From: Candidatus Sodalis pierantonius str. SOPE
Lineage (GTDB): Bacteria > Pseudomonadota > Gammaproteobacteria > Enterobacterales > Enterobacteriaceae
NCBI RefSeq assembly: GCF_000517405.1
Contig: NZ_CP006568.1
Span: 2,170,001 to 2,234,000, forward strand
Length of the DNA stretch: 64,000 bases
Direction of reading: 5' to 3'
Under the pieces are notes generated by a model. It saw nothing but the letters and a program-made list of their open reading frames with translations. It did no database searches and was not told the DNA's origin. Position 1 is the stretch's first letter. Each line of letters begins with the position of its first letter. Below, one piece after another: positions 38,219-47,992 of the stretch. The translations under genes were made by a program, and so were the position numbers.

Positions 38219-38962
38219 ATGAACAGACCCATGAATAACGTGATGCTCGATATCGAAACGCTGGGTAAAAAAGCCAGCTGCCCGATAGTGTCGGTAGCGG
38301 CGGTGTTGTTTGAGCCGGCAACGGGGCGGGTTGGACAGACGTTTTATGCGCGTATCGATTATCAGGCCGCACGTCAATACGGCCAGCCAGAGGAAGAGAC
38401 CCTGCTGTGGTGGCAAAAACAGAGCGATGAGGCGCGTCAGGAGGCCTTTGGCGGTAAAGCGCGTCCCGATGTTGTGGCGCGCGCCTTGCGGACGTTCATT
38501 GCCACCCACTGCGCCAAACCTCGCGTACCCTGGGGTAACGGCGCGATATTCGATATTGCCCTGCTGGAAAGCTGGTTCGACCGCGTTGACCCGCAAAAAG
38601 ACGACCAGGGCAATGACCGCTACCCCTGGTCATTCTGGGATGTCGCCGACCTGCGCACGCTGGTACGGCTGTCAGGCATTGATGTGCGCGCCATCCCGTT
38701 TGCCGGTGAAAAGCATCATGCACTGGCGGATGCGCTGCACCAGGTCAAGATAGCGCATACCGCCTGGCAACGATTATTTCCTGATGAGGGCCAGTCTTAT
38801 GCGTCAGTCACCGAATACCAGCTCACCCAATGCAAGCGAGCCTTGACCGCCCTGGGGTTATTGCCCCCAGTGTCTTTCTTCAGTGAGAGGGAGAGGCATT
38901 TACCGGGACAACATTCTCATGCGGTGAACCTTCGGAGTGATGCTCATGAAAAATCTGATTAA
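38219..38962 (+). CDS. Phage 3'-5' exonuclease, DEDD superfamily
   Basis: 247 residues. The exonuclease motifs are MLDIETLG (Asp and Glu) near the start, GNGAIFDIALLESWF in the middle and HHALADALHQ near residue 180. The layout resembles RNase T/exonuclease VIII-type proteins of phage and plasmid origin, acting on DNA or RNA 3' ends. It overlaps gemA by 17 bases. The last 30 residues after LLPPVSFF look unstructured. Intact. Confidence 0.78.
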   Translation: MNRPMNNVMLDIETLGKKASCPIVSVAAVLFEPATGRVGQTFYARIDYQAARQYGQPEEETLLWWQKQSDEARQEAFGGKARPDVVARALRTFIATHCAKPRVPWGNGAIFDIALLESWFDRVDPQKDDQGNDRYPWSFWDVADLRTLVRLSGIDVRAIPFAGEKHHALADALHQVKIAHTAWQRLFPDEGQSYASVTEYQLTQCKRALTALGLLPPVSFFSERERHLPGQHSHAVNLRSDAHEKSD

Positions 38963-39343
38963 GATTGTGCATACGGGTAAAAATACACTCGGCTGGGATG
39001 AAGAGACCTACCGGGGCGTCCTGCTGCGCGAGACCGGTAAGCGAAGCGCCAAGGAGTGTGTACGGCCGCCGAGCTGGCGCGGGTGGTGCGCTATATGCGC
39101 AGCCAGGGCTTTACCACGTTACTCCAACAGGGCTGCAAGCCGCGTGTGGCGGCGGGACGCCAGGGTATGCTTAATAAGATTGAGGCGCTGCTCGCCAGCG
39201 CCGGGCGGCCCTGGGGCTCCCTCGATGGCATGATTGCGCGTATGCTGGGCGAAAAAAAGCCCGTAGAATGGCTCTATGATGCGCAGGTGCGCCGGCTGAT
39301 GCAAATGCTGATTATGGACGCCAAACGGCACGGGAGGCTGTGA
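38946..39343 (+). pseudogene. gemA: GemA (Mu gp16-like) regulator (frameshifted)
   Basis: GemA-family early protein of Mu-like phages, which in Mu modulates host gene expression. The first frame reads MKNLIKIVHTGKNTLGWDEETYRGVLLRETGKRSAKE, split here as MKNLIKIVHTGKNTLGW and DEETYRGVLLRET; the second frame picks up at TAAELARVVRYMRSQG and ends DAKRHGRL. TGTGTACGG in place of TGTACGG near 39057 suggests a two-base duplication. The TGA overlaps the mor ATG. Confidence 0.8.
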
Positions 39344-39779
39344 TGCAACCGTCATTGCAGCCCGATTACGCCGAGGTGCAGGCATTGCTGCCAGAGTCGG
39401 TGCAGCAGATTGCCGGCCTGATAGGCTTTCCAGCCACCGAGTCGCTTATTCGCCATTTCGGCGGGGTGCCGTTTCGCATCGGCAAGGGATTGCGTGGCGC
39501 GGGGAGCGACGCATTGCCCTGCTGCAGGACGTGTTGACGCCCTCTCAGGTGGCGCTGCTGATGCGCCATTTTGGCGGCGAGGAGCTGTATATCCCCCGCT
39601 GCGACAAGGCGTGGCGCGCCTGGCGTAACCGCTGCTTTCTGGCCGAGCTGGACCGGCTGCGGGCGCAAGGGGAGTCCACCACCATGGCCCTGACGCTATT
39701 GTGCCCGCGCTATGGCATCGCCGCTACCCGCGCCCGCGAACTGGTGCGCAAGCTGCAGATTCCGACGTATCCGATCAGC
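39343..39779 (+). pseudogene. mor: Mor-like middle-operon activator (frameshifted, 3' end cut by IS21)
   Basis: Mor activates middle transcription in Mu. The N-terminal part reads VQQIAGLIGFPATESLIRHFGG; the DNA-binding part (MRHFGGEELYIPRCDKAW, then ALTLLCPRYGIAATRARELVRKL) is in another frame. One G missing in the run at about 39508-39511 explains this. The IS21-type element begins just after QIPTYP, removing the last few residues. Confidence 0.8.
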
Positions 39780-39873
39780 TGTTCCGGCGACATCCGATCA
39801 GTTATTCCGATATTTTCCGATCACCCATTTCAGTGATATTCGTTCACGTGTTCGCTCATCTTCTGACTCGGGT

Positions 39874-40623
39874 TTAGTCTATTTTTCCTGTGCTGGCTAC
39901 TCCTTGCTCTTTGCGTAGTGATTCGCCTTTAAGTTCCAGTCTATAGCTGGGGTGTACTAACCGATCGAGTAACGCGTCAGCTGTCGTGGGGTTTTCTATC
40001 AGTCCATACCATTTTTTCACCGGCAGTTGACTGATCAGGATGCTGCTGCTTTTGTCGTAGCGATCTTCCATCACCTCCAACAGCATCGTTGCCTGCATCG
40101 GACTTATTGATTCTAGGCCCACGTCGTCCAAGATCAGTAACTCTATTTTTTCTAACTGCTTAAGCTGTTTTAGATAGGTCCCGTCTACCTGACACTGGTG
40201 AAGATGGGCCAGCAACCGACCCACTCGCCAGTAACGCACGCTATATTGCTGCCGGCATGCCTGCTCACCAAGCGCACAACTGAGCCAGGTTTTGTCCGTA
40301 CCTGTTGGCCCCGTGATGAGTATGCTTTTCTGATATTTCAGATATTGTCCCCCTAGCAGATCTCGCATCTGTTCCGGTGTCACTCCTCGGCTAGGGATAT
40401 AGCGGATATCTTCCGGTTTTGCCTGCAAGCGCATTTGCGATTGCCGTCGCATACGGCATATGTAGTTGTTTTTTCTATGCAAATTTTCCGCTTCTACCAT
40501 CAGCGACAACCGCTCCTCGAACCCCAGCTCCCCATAACTCCCCGGGAGTTCGCGTTGCGTCTCCAACGCCTGGACCATTGCCGACAACTTCAGCTCTCGC
40601 AGAGCCATTAACAGTGTATCCAT
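39874..40623 (-). CDS. istB: IS21 helper ATPase IstB, P-loop altered
   Basis: 249-residue AAA+ ATPase that assists IstA. The Walker A reads GPTGTDKTW where the family has GTGKT, so the Gly before the catalytic Lys is Asp. Walker B LLILDDVGLE is normal. The frame is open, but the substitution probably abolishes ATP binding. It lies 11 bases after istA. Confidence 0.88.
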   Translation of the reverse strand: MDTLLMALRELKLSAMVQALETQRELPGSYGELGFEERLSLMVEAENLHRKNNYICRMRRQSQMRLQAKPEDIRYIPSRGVTPEQMRDLLGGQYLKYQKSILITGPTGTDKTWLSCALGEQACRQQYSVRYWRVGRLLAHLHQCQVDGTYLKQLKQLEKIELLILDDVGLESISPMQATMLLEVMEDRYDKSSSILISQLPVKKWYGLIENPTTADALLDRLVHPSYRLELKGESLRKEQGVASTGKID

Positions 40624-40634
40624 ATTTATTCTCC

Positions 40635-42186
40635 TTAGTGATAACTGTCCGGACCTCGGAGGTTTTCGTGAACCAGCATTGATACGCCGGCTCCGTCCTG
40701 GGTGACCTCACTTTCACGACCGTGTTTCAATACGTTGGCTATGAAAGAGCGGTTAATGCACCCTTTCTCCAACGCCAGCGCGCAGGCCTTCTCCAGTCGC
40801 GTCGTCTCATAGCGCCGTTGCAGATTGAGTAGCCCCAGCACGGAGCGGTAAGCCTGCTCCGGATGGGCTTTGCTCTTTTGGATGGACTCGACCACTTTCA
40901 GTGTGCACACACCCACCGACAGCGACCAACTGCACAGCTTTTCCGGCGTCCACTGACTCTGCCCCTTATGGTTAGCCGGCATGTGCGCCGCCTGAGTCGT
41001 GTGCCTATAGGCGTTATCGCTGCGAGGGTGCGTAGCCACGCAGACGCCCTTATGGTGGATTTGCACCAGCCGTTGGGTGGCGATGACGTCAACGCGCTCG
41101 CCAACCAGCGGATGCGGCACCGAGTACCAGTTTTTGCCGTAGTCTATGTGGTAATCAGGTCCCACTCGGGCAACGAGATACTCACTGTATTCCCATTGTG
41201 TGGGCGGTAGAGGCCCAAGAGCCGGTTTGTCCAGCTGCTCGAAGCGTTCAAAGGCGACTTTGTCCGCCGTAATGACGCATCGGGCGCAAATTCAACTCAT
41301 GATTGAGTTCTCGTATCACCTGGTTGAGTTCGGCCAGCGAGTAGAACCTACGTTTACGCAACCGGGCCAAAACCCAGCGTTCTACCAGCTGCACAGTTGA
41401 TTCTGCCTTCGCCTTGTCTTTCGGTTTTCTCGGGCGCGCCGGTAGCACCACTGTCTCATAGTGATTTGCCAGCGCCTGGTAGCTCTGGTTTATGACCGGC
41501 TCATAGCGGTCAGGGGTGCTGACAGCGCTGCGCAGATTATCAGGTATCATCAGCTCCGGAACCCCACCCATGAAGTGCAGGCAGCGGCTATTGGCATTGA
41601 GCCACGATGCCATGTCCTGGCCTTCGCAGGCTTCGATATACGCATAGCCTGACACGCCCATGGTAGCGACGAAGATAGCGACCTAGCGTACGCTACCGGT
41701 CGCAGGGTTGACGATAGGTACGGTGGGGCCACAGAAGTCGATGAAGAGCTTTTCGCCAGCCTTGTGTTCCATGCGCATGGAACGCTGCTGCTTCTTTTTC
41801 CAGTCACGGAACAGTGCACAAAACTGTGAGTAACCGAGGGCATCACCGCCCACGGCGGACTGATATTCCATCCAGAGCAGCTGCTTGGTCATGCCCTTGC
41901 GGCTTAACTCGGTATCGATATCAAGCCAGCTGGGTAAGGTATTGATAACTTTTCCGGATTTGCCGGGATAGAGCAGGCGGTCGAGGTCGACGGGAGACAG
42001 TTCCGCCGGCAATGGCCAGACCAGGTTAGCTACCGTGAATCGGCCGAGGATATCGTGCACGGTAGTACAGCCTATGCCGAGCGCTGCTGCGATAGTGCGA
42101 TTTGAGCGACGCTGCTCGAATTTCATACGTAAGACATTAATATAGATGCACATTTCCGTTCTCGCTTTCTTCTTTTTACGTGCCAT
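40635..42186 (-). pseudogene. istA: IS21 transposase IstA (stop and frameshift)
   Basis: The N-terminal helix-turn-helix (RSNRTIAAALGIGCTTVHDIL) and start of the integrase core (KLFIDFCGPTVPIV) are followed by TAG at 41683-41685. The same frame then continues VAIFVATMGVSGYAYIEA to about 41260, where a frameshift precedes VAFERFEQLDKPAL. The C-terminal part PDYHIDYGKNWYSVP is in the new frame. Inactive. Confidence 0.9.
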
Positions 42187-42354
42187 GCCATGCCCCCAGA
42201 AGCTAAAAGTCTCCAGAGTATGGCGGAACAGAAGATGAGCGATCGGACAGAATCGGAATCGCTGATCGGGCGACCGGAATCAGTGATCGGATGAAATCAG
42301 AATTAGTGATCGGGTGAAATCGGAATCGGTGATCGGATGTGACCGGAACCAGCA

Positions 42355-43498
42355 CCCTCAAAGGCATTGTCCATTTCTGTGAGGCCGCCTGTATCGCCAG
42401 CCACACCACCTTTTTCACTGCGTCGTCGGTCGGGAACACCTTGCGCTTTTTGATGGCATGCCGGATCACGCTGTTTAACGACTCGATGGCGTTGGTCGTG
42501 TAGATCACCTTGCGGATGTCCGTTGGGTAGGCAAAGAACGTGGCCAGATTGGCCCAGTTTGCCTGCCAGCTTCGACTTATTTGCGGGTAGCGGATGTCCC
42601 AGGCACTGGAGAACGCTTCCAGCGCCTGCAAGCCGGCTTCTTCCGTAGGGGCCTGATAGATAGCTTTCAGGTCGCGGGTGACGGCCTTGTAGTCCTTCCA
42701 GGAGACGAACCGCAGGCTGTTGCGCACCATATGTACGATACACAGCTGGAGCCGCGCCTCCGGATACACCGCGTTAATAGCGTCAGGGAAACCTTTCAGC
42801 CCGCCTACGCAGGCGATAAGGATATCGTTCAGGCCGCGGTTTTTCAGCTCTGTCAGCACGTTCAGCCAGAACTTTGCGCCTTCATTTTCGGCCAGCCACA
42901 TACCTAGCAACTCTTTCTGGCCTTCGATGTTGATGCCCAGCGCCAGGAACACAGATTTGTTGATGATGCGGCTGTCCTGCCGGACTTTTAGAACGATACA
43001 GTCAAGATAAACAATGGGATAGACTGCATCCAGAGGCCGGTTTTGCCATTCAACAACCTGCTCCATGACCGCATCGGTGACCTTTGAGACCAGCGCCGGC
43101 GAGACATCGGCGTCATACAGCTCTTTGAACGCGGCGGCGATCTCGCGGGTGGTCATCCCTTTGGCGTACAACGATAAAATCTGGTTATCCATCCCGGTAA
43201 TCCGGGTCTGGTTCTTCTTCACCAGTTGCGGTTCAAAGGAACCGTCACGATCGCGCGGAGTACGCAGCGCCAGCGGGCCATCGCCAGTGGTAACGGTTTT
43301 TGTGGAATAGCCGTTGCGGGCGTTGGTCCCCGGTTTAGGCTGATTTTTATCGTAGCCGAGGTGATGGGTCATTTCGGCATTGAGAGCTGCTTCGACGCTG
43401 ATTTTTTTCAGCAGCCGATCGAAGTGACTGAGATCTTCAGGGGTTTTGAGATTTTTGGCCAGTTCGTTAGCCAGAGCCTGCAACTGTTTTTCGTCCAT
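42355..43498 (-). pseudogene. IS256-family transposase, 3' truncated and catalytic Asp replaced
   Basis: Starts MDEKQLQALANELAKN at 43498 and follows the other copies up to KWTMPLR, losing the last 20 or so residues at the IS21 junction. The conserved CVDGLKGFP reads CVGGLKGFP, replacing an aspartate that is part of the catalytic triad in IS256-type enzymes. Confidence 0.9.
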
Positions 43499-43570
43499 AA
43501 ATTAACCTGTTTTTGATGTTGGATTGAACATATCAAAATCAGGCAAATACACAAATTTCTAAACAGGCTC
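42355..43570 (-). mobile_element. IS256-family element, copy 2 (truncated)
   Basis: Retains the GAGCCTGT end at 43570 but lacks about 100 bases at the other end, where the IS21 element abuts at CCCTCAAAGG. Because the missing IS256 end is not found on the far side of IS21, the junction is not a simple nested insertion. Confidence 0.92.
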
Positions 43571-44419
43571 GTTTAGCGATGTATTTTTTCATTGACTCTT
43601 TATGTTTTTCACTCATGGACAAATCACTCATGGTTACAATAATTTACTTGCCTTCAATTTCAAATATTTTTTCTTATCACTAACTCTAATAAATGGTGAT
43701 AAAATGAACCTCGGCATTGATATTTCTTTGCACGTGTCAATGAGGATTTTGATGGATTCTTCATGCAAATACTCAGGAGGCAACTTTCTTAGTTCATTTA
43801 TTGCGCTACAATAGGCAATTGGCCCTTGTCTCTTTAGCGTTTGGATTTTTATTTTTTCTAAATTCATTCGTTCAGTAATCTGCTTGGTATTTAAACTATT
43901 AGTTAAATTATCTTCTCTTTTGAAATAACTATAAAAGCTGCTTTTTGAAAAGAAAACATCCTTAATTAAAGGAAGTGCTTTAAGTAAAGTGTATTCATCT
44001 TCATAATATTTTTTTCCACTATTCCAATTTTTTTTAGTAATGACGTCCGATAAAATTTACCTGCAAAATGTCCCTGAATTTTCTTTCCTTTCAAGTACAT
44101 ATTTATAAAATCCTTTTTCCGTACGTATTTTGGGATAGTATAATTTTTGATACAGTCTCCTTCTATTGGTGTAGCGAGTAAGTCAAAATCTTTCATCCTT
44201 AAAAAAGGAAGTATATTTTTTAAAAAAACCCCATAAACAGTATCATCACCATCAAGGATGGTAAAATATTTTCCTTGACATTGACTTAATGCATATTGTC
44301 TTACTCTTCCTATGTTCTTATACTCAACACGGAAATAGTGGATCTGCGAATATTTTATGGAATACTCTTTCCTAATTTTAGGAGAATCATCGCAAGATGA
44401 ATCATCGACTAATATTATT

Positions 44420-45474
44420 GGCTTTGTTGAATAAATCGAACTTTTAGGTGACTGGCGGCTCTGATCACTACATTCGTTTCAACATCAGGTCCCCATGGCA
44501 AAGCAAAAGTTTAAAATTACCAACTGGCCCGCATATAACAATGCGCTCAGGCAGCGGGGGGACCTGACAGTATGGCTTGATGAGCCAGCCATTGCTGCAT
44601 GGACTGAGAGTACACCACCTGAACATCGTGGCCGACCGCTTCACTACACCGATATGGCCATTACCACGGTTCTGATGATAAAGCGCGTGTTTAACCTTTC
44701 GCTCCGGGCGTTACAGGGTTTCGTTGACTCGATTTTTAAACTGATGGGGCTGTCGCTGCGCTGCCCAGATTACTCTCTGGTCAGCCGGCGAGCAAAAACC
44801 GTCGACATCAGCATAAAAACGCCAACCCGCGGCGAAATCTCACATCTGGTCATCGATGGCACCGGCCTGAAAGTCTTCGGCGAAGGCGAATGGAAAGTCA
44901 GGCAGCATGGGGCTGAGAGGCGCAGAGTATGGCGCAAGCTTCATCTGGCAGTAGATAGCGTGACACATGAAATTATCTGTGCCGATTTATCGCTAAGCGG
45001 TACGACAGATGCGCAGGCGCTGCCCGGGCTGATTAACCAAATCCACCGGAAAATCAGGGAAGCGTCGGCTGACAGTGCTTACGATACGCGTTACTGTCAT
45101 GATGCTCTGCTGAGGAAAAAAATAAAGCCGCTTATCCCACCGCGAAGTGGTGCGCAATATTGGCCAGCTCGATACCATGAGCGTAACCATGCGGTGGCAA
45201 ATCAGCATCTGAGCGGCAATAACGATACCTGGAAAAAGAAAGTAGGTTATCACCGGCGTTCACTGGCTGAAACGGCCATGTTCCGGTTTAAAACACTTCT
45301 GGGTGGTCATCTGAGTCTGCATGACTATGACGCGCAGGTAGGTGAGGCAATGGCAATGGTTAAAGCACTTAACCGGATCACACTGTTAGGAATGCCAAAC
45401 AGCGTCCGCATCATGTAACAATCGCCCTGATAGGAAGGAAGTCGTCACAAATTTCGGATTTATTCAACAAAGCG
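44420..45474 (+). mobile_element. IS903-type element (IS5 family), copy C
   Basis: 1055 bases, flanked by a perfect 9-base duplication AATATTATT (44411-44419 and 45475-45483). Terminal repeat GGCTTTGTTGAATAAATC at the left end and its near-exact complement at the right. Inserted in the glycosyltransferase gene. Confidence 0.95.
44495..45418 (+). CDS. IS903-type transposase, intact
   Basis: 307 residues, differing from copy A at a few positions only (for example DEPAIAAW for DESAIAAW and QIHRK for QTHRK). All three catalytic segments are present. Confidence 0.95.
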   Translation: MAKQKFKITNWPAYNNALRQRGDLTVWLDEPAIAAWTESTPPEHRGRPLHYTDMAITTVLMIKRVFNLSLRALQGFVDSIFKLMGLSLRCPDYSLVSRRAKTVDISIKTPTRGEISHLVIDGTGLKVFGEGEWKVRQHGAERRRVWRKLHLAVDSVTHEIICADLSLSGTTDAQALPGLINQIHRKIREASADSAYDTRYCHDALLRKKIKPLIPPRSGAQYWPARYHERNHAVANQHLSGNNDTWKKKVGYHRRSLAETAMFRFKTLLGGHLSLHDYDAQVGEAMAMVKALNRITLLGMPNSVRIM

Positions 45475-45602
45475 AATATTATTTCATAATCATGTTCATC
45501 TTTCATCGCTGATAACGCGCTATCTAAACATGCAGATACGTACTTTTCAAGGTTATGAACTGCAACAACGATAGATAAGGAAATAGTCATTATGTTTACC
45601 AT

Positions 45603-46247
45603 GTGTTAATTTCATGTAAATTTAATAGCATGTAGCTATCTACTTATATAAATCAAAATGTAAATTATAAATCAAAATTCACGAAAAAACCCTAAACATG
45701 CAAGATATTGTTTTATAAGACTTTTATCTTATGTAGATGACAATGACATATACTAAAAATACTTCAAGATGCAGTTGCCTATCCAGCAGAAGACTCGGGC
45801 AGTAAGGTCATTGTGCTTTCTCTGCCTGCATCTTCAAGTTAATTGGGATATCAGAAAGATTTAATAAATATTAGATAGCATCATAACTCTATAGATCATG
45901 ATGCAAATGATCTATAGAAATCTATTTTTATGGGAATTGATTTAGTCCGGCATTGGAGAGGAAGGCGGCAATTTTTCATCCACTTTATCTGTTGGCGAAC
46001 TCAGGACTATGGATGGCATTCGCTCTGGAGCAATACGCAAGCATGGATAGCCTGCTTCATTCAACATTGTTGACCTGAAATACTGATTGGGTAGCAATCG
46101 TCAGCGCAAGCGCGAGTTAATCATCTGCAATTTTGCTTGATAATTTTTTTGCAAACAATTCTGGACTGTCCAAAATAGCCATTTTTTAGGATTTAAAGGG
46201 GTCCAGAATTGTCTGCAAATTAGTCCAGAATATTTTGCATCGCTACA
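45603..46247. other. Right end region of the prophage, no gene recognised
   Basis: AT-rich non-coding sequence with the palindrome at 45761-45839 and three TTCTGGAC-type end motifs at 46158-46166, 46201-46209 and 46223-46231. The last two are in the opposite orientation to those at the left end. It ends TACA at 46247. Confidence 0.6.
45761..45839. repeat. Palindromic intergenic repeat
   Basis: ACTTCAAGATGCAG (45761-45774) and its exact complement CTGCATCTTCAAGT (45826-45839) enclose 51 bases. The outer arms recall the dispersed TTCAAG-GCAG palindromes seen in Yersinia, Photorhabdus and relatives. It may be a miniature mobile element or a transcript-end structure. Confidence 0.55.
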
Positions 46248-47781
46248 CGACGCTGTCGTAAACGTGGGTGCGGTTGCCAAATAGCGCGTTAATGGTTTCG
46301 TGAATGCCGATATAGCCCAGCGAAATGGTGGCGCGACCGTGTTTAAAGATCTCGGCGATGTTGTCATCCGCCTTCAGGCGCACGCCACAGGCCCCTTCCA
46401 TATACAGTATCGGCGCGACCCGCGCTTTCACGCCGTCCAGTCGGGCGATACGTGTCATCAACGCTTTTTTGGCCAGCCGCAGCCGCTCGTCCAGCAATGA
46501 CCAGAAGCGCGCTTCGTCGCGTTCAGCCTCCAGCGCAATGCGCGGCAAATTGAGGCTGATGACGCCAAGATTATTGCGGCCATCGTGGACAAGTTGGCCA
46601 TTTTCCTCATAGGCACCGAGGAAACTGCGGCAGCCCATCGGCGTTTTAAACGATCCGGTGACCTTCACCACCTGGTCATAATTGAGGATGTCGGGGTACA
46701 TCCGTTTGCTGGCGCACTCCAGCGCCAGCTGTTTGATATCGTAGTTAGGATCGCTGAATTTATGATTGACGCCGTCGCGAATCGCGAACACCAACTTGGG
46801 GAACACCGCGGTTTTCCGGTTTTTACCCAGACCAGCGATGCGATTGCGCAGTATGGACTGCTGAATCAGCCGCGATTCCGCGCTAGTGCCCAGCCCGAAG
46901 CCGAAGGTGACGAACGGCGTCTGACCGTTGGCGGTGTGCAGAGTATTGACCTCATATTCCAGCGACTGGAAAGTATCGAAACACTCTTTTTCGGTACGAG
47001 CGCGGGCATAGCCTTCCGCATCCGCAATATGCCATTCACTGGCGGTGTTACGGTGCTTGTCATAACTGGCGGCGACATAGGGCGCTAGGATTTCATCTAT
47101 CCGATTAATGGTGGTGCCGCCGTAAATATGGCTGGCGACCTGGGCGATAATTTGCGCGGTGACCGCGGTGGCGGTGGAGATCGAGCGCGGCGGCTCTATC
47201 TCGGCGTTGCCCATTTTAAAACCTTGGGTAAGCATGCCCTGTAAATCGATGAGCATGCAGTTGAACATGGGAAAGAACGGCGAGTAATCCAGATCGTGAT
47301 AATGAATCTCGCCGCGTTCGTGGGCCAGCACCACGTCGCGCGGCAGGATGTGTTGCCGGGCGTAATGTTTGGCGACGATCCCGGCCAGCAAATCGCGCTG
47401 GGTGGGGAACACTTTGCTGTCCTTATTGGCGTTTTCGTTTAACAGCGCCATATTGCTCTGCTCCACCAGCCCGCGGATTTCCTGGTTCAACCGGCCGCGC
47501 TGCTCGCGCGCCACGTCGCGATCGTGACGGTATTCGATGTACAGCCGCGCGAGGGTTTTATAAGGACCCGCCATCAGCTGATTTTCCACCGCGTCCTGGA
47601 TATCGCGGATATCCACATGGGAGCGGGACGCCATTTGCCGCGCGACCTGTGCGGCGACGGTCGCGCAATAATTCGCGTCGCCTACGCCTGCCGCCTGTGC
47701 GGCATGCAAAACCGCCTGGAAAATACGCTGTTCATCGAAATTGACCTGACATCCGTCCCATTTGATCACTACCGGTTGCAC
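46248..47781 (-). pseudogene. nrdD: Anaerobic ribonucleoside-triphosphate reductase, 5' fragment
   Basis: Class III reductase large subunit. I chose GTG at 47781 (MQPVVIKWDGCQVNF) because AAGGAG lies 7 bases upstream; the longer open frame lacks homology. The ATP-cone N-terminus and the conserved HYHDLDYSPFFPMFNCM, KTPMGCRSFLG and GYIGIHETINALFG are intact. The frame meets the prophage right after HVYDS. About 510 of 710 residues are present here, the rest at 29567-30175. Confidence 0.95.
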
Positions 47782-47976
47782 GATGTGACTCCTTGTATGC
47801 CGAGAGAGGTTAAGCGCCGCACCTGCGGGCAGCGCCTGAAAAAGACAATTGCTCATGTTGCCAACGGTCGGCTACGCCGCGGAGCGTTTACGCGCGCAAA
47901 CCGCGCGTGCCGGCCAGTAATAATCCGTGATGCGACGAAGCGGCCGATTGCCGGCAGTGTGTGCGATGCATCGCAT

Positions 47977-47992
47977 GGCACTATATGTAGTC
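47977..47992 (-). promoter_or_regulatory. Candidate NrdR box upstream of nrdD
   Basis: GACTACATATAGTGCC on the minus strand resembles the NrdR consensus ACACTATATATAGTGT. A perfect palindrome TGCGATGCATCGCA lies beside it at 47962-47975. NrdR normally binds two boxes; a convincing second one was not found. The rest of 47782-48291 has no gene. Confidence 0.4.

Larger units (their letters stand above)
39777..42354 (-). mobile_element. IS21-family element
   Basis: About 2578 bases with istA and istB on the minus strand. The right end, read inward, is TGCTGGTTCCGGTCACATCC; the left end is AGCTGTTCCGGCGACATCC. Both are followed by further ATCCGATCA and TTCCGAT repeats typical of IS21 ends. The left flank is mor and the right flank lies inside an IS256 copy, with no shared duplication. 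Exact ends are uncertain by a few bases. Confidence 0.85.
43634..45590 (-). pseudogene. AT-rich family 2 glycosyltransferase, split by IS903-type copy C and frameshifted
   Basis: Starts at ATG 45590 with MTISLSIVVAVHNLEKYVSAC, the nucleotide-sugar fold of family 2 enzymes. After removing the IS (one AATATTATT copy kept) it continues ILVDDSSCDDSPKIRKEY, then the metal motif TILDGDDTVYG, to HFAGKFYRTSLLKK. A lost A near 44030 shifts the frame; the rest (YYEDEYTLLKALPLI ... YLKLKASKLL) ends at 43634. Total about 320 residues. Base composition is far more AT-rich than its surroundings. Probably a phage-borne surface-glycan modifier; the acceptor is unknown. Confidence 0.8.
30176..46247 (+). mobile_element. 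Mu-like transposable prophage remnant inserted in nrdD
   Basis: 16,072 bases bounded by TGTGGGGTGG on the left and GCATCGCTACA on the right (5' TG ... CA 3'), flanked by a 4-base CGAC repeat (30172-30175 and 46248-46251). Gene order is Mu-like: repressor (minus), ner, A, B, small early genes, gemA and mor (plus). Everything normally found after mor (lysis, head, tail) is missing, replaced by IS21 and IS256 copies and a glycosyltransferase gene. A, B, gemA and mor are all disrupted, so it cannot transpose by itself. Confidence 0.92.

Noticed and set aside
46101..46367. Minus-strand frame crossing the prophage right end into nrdD
   Set aside because: It spans the insertion junction and reads nrdD in the wrong frame.
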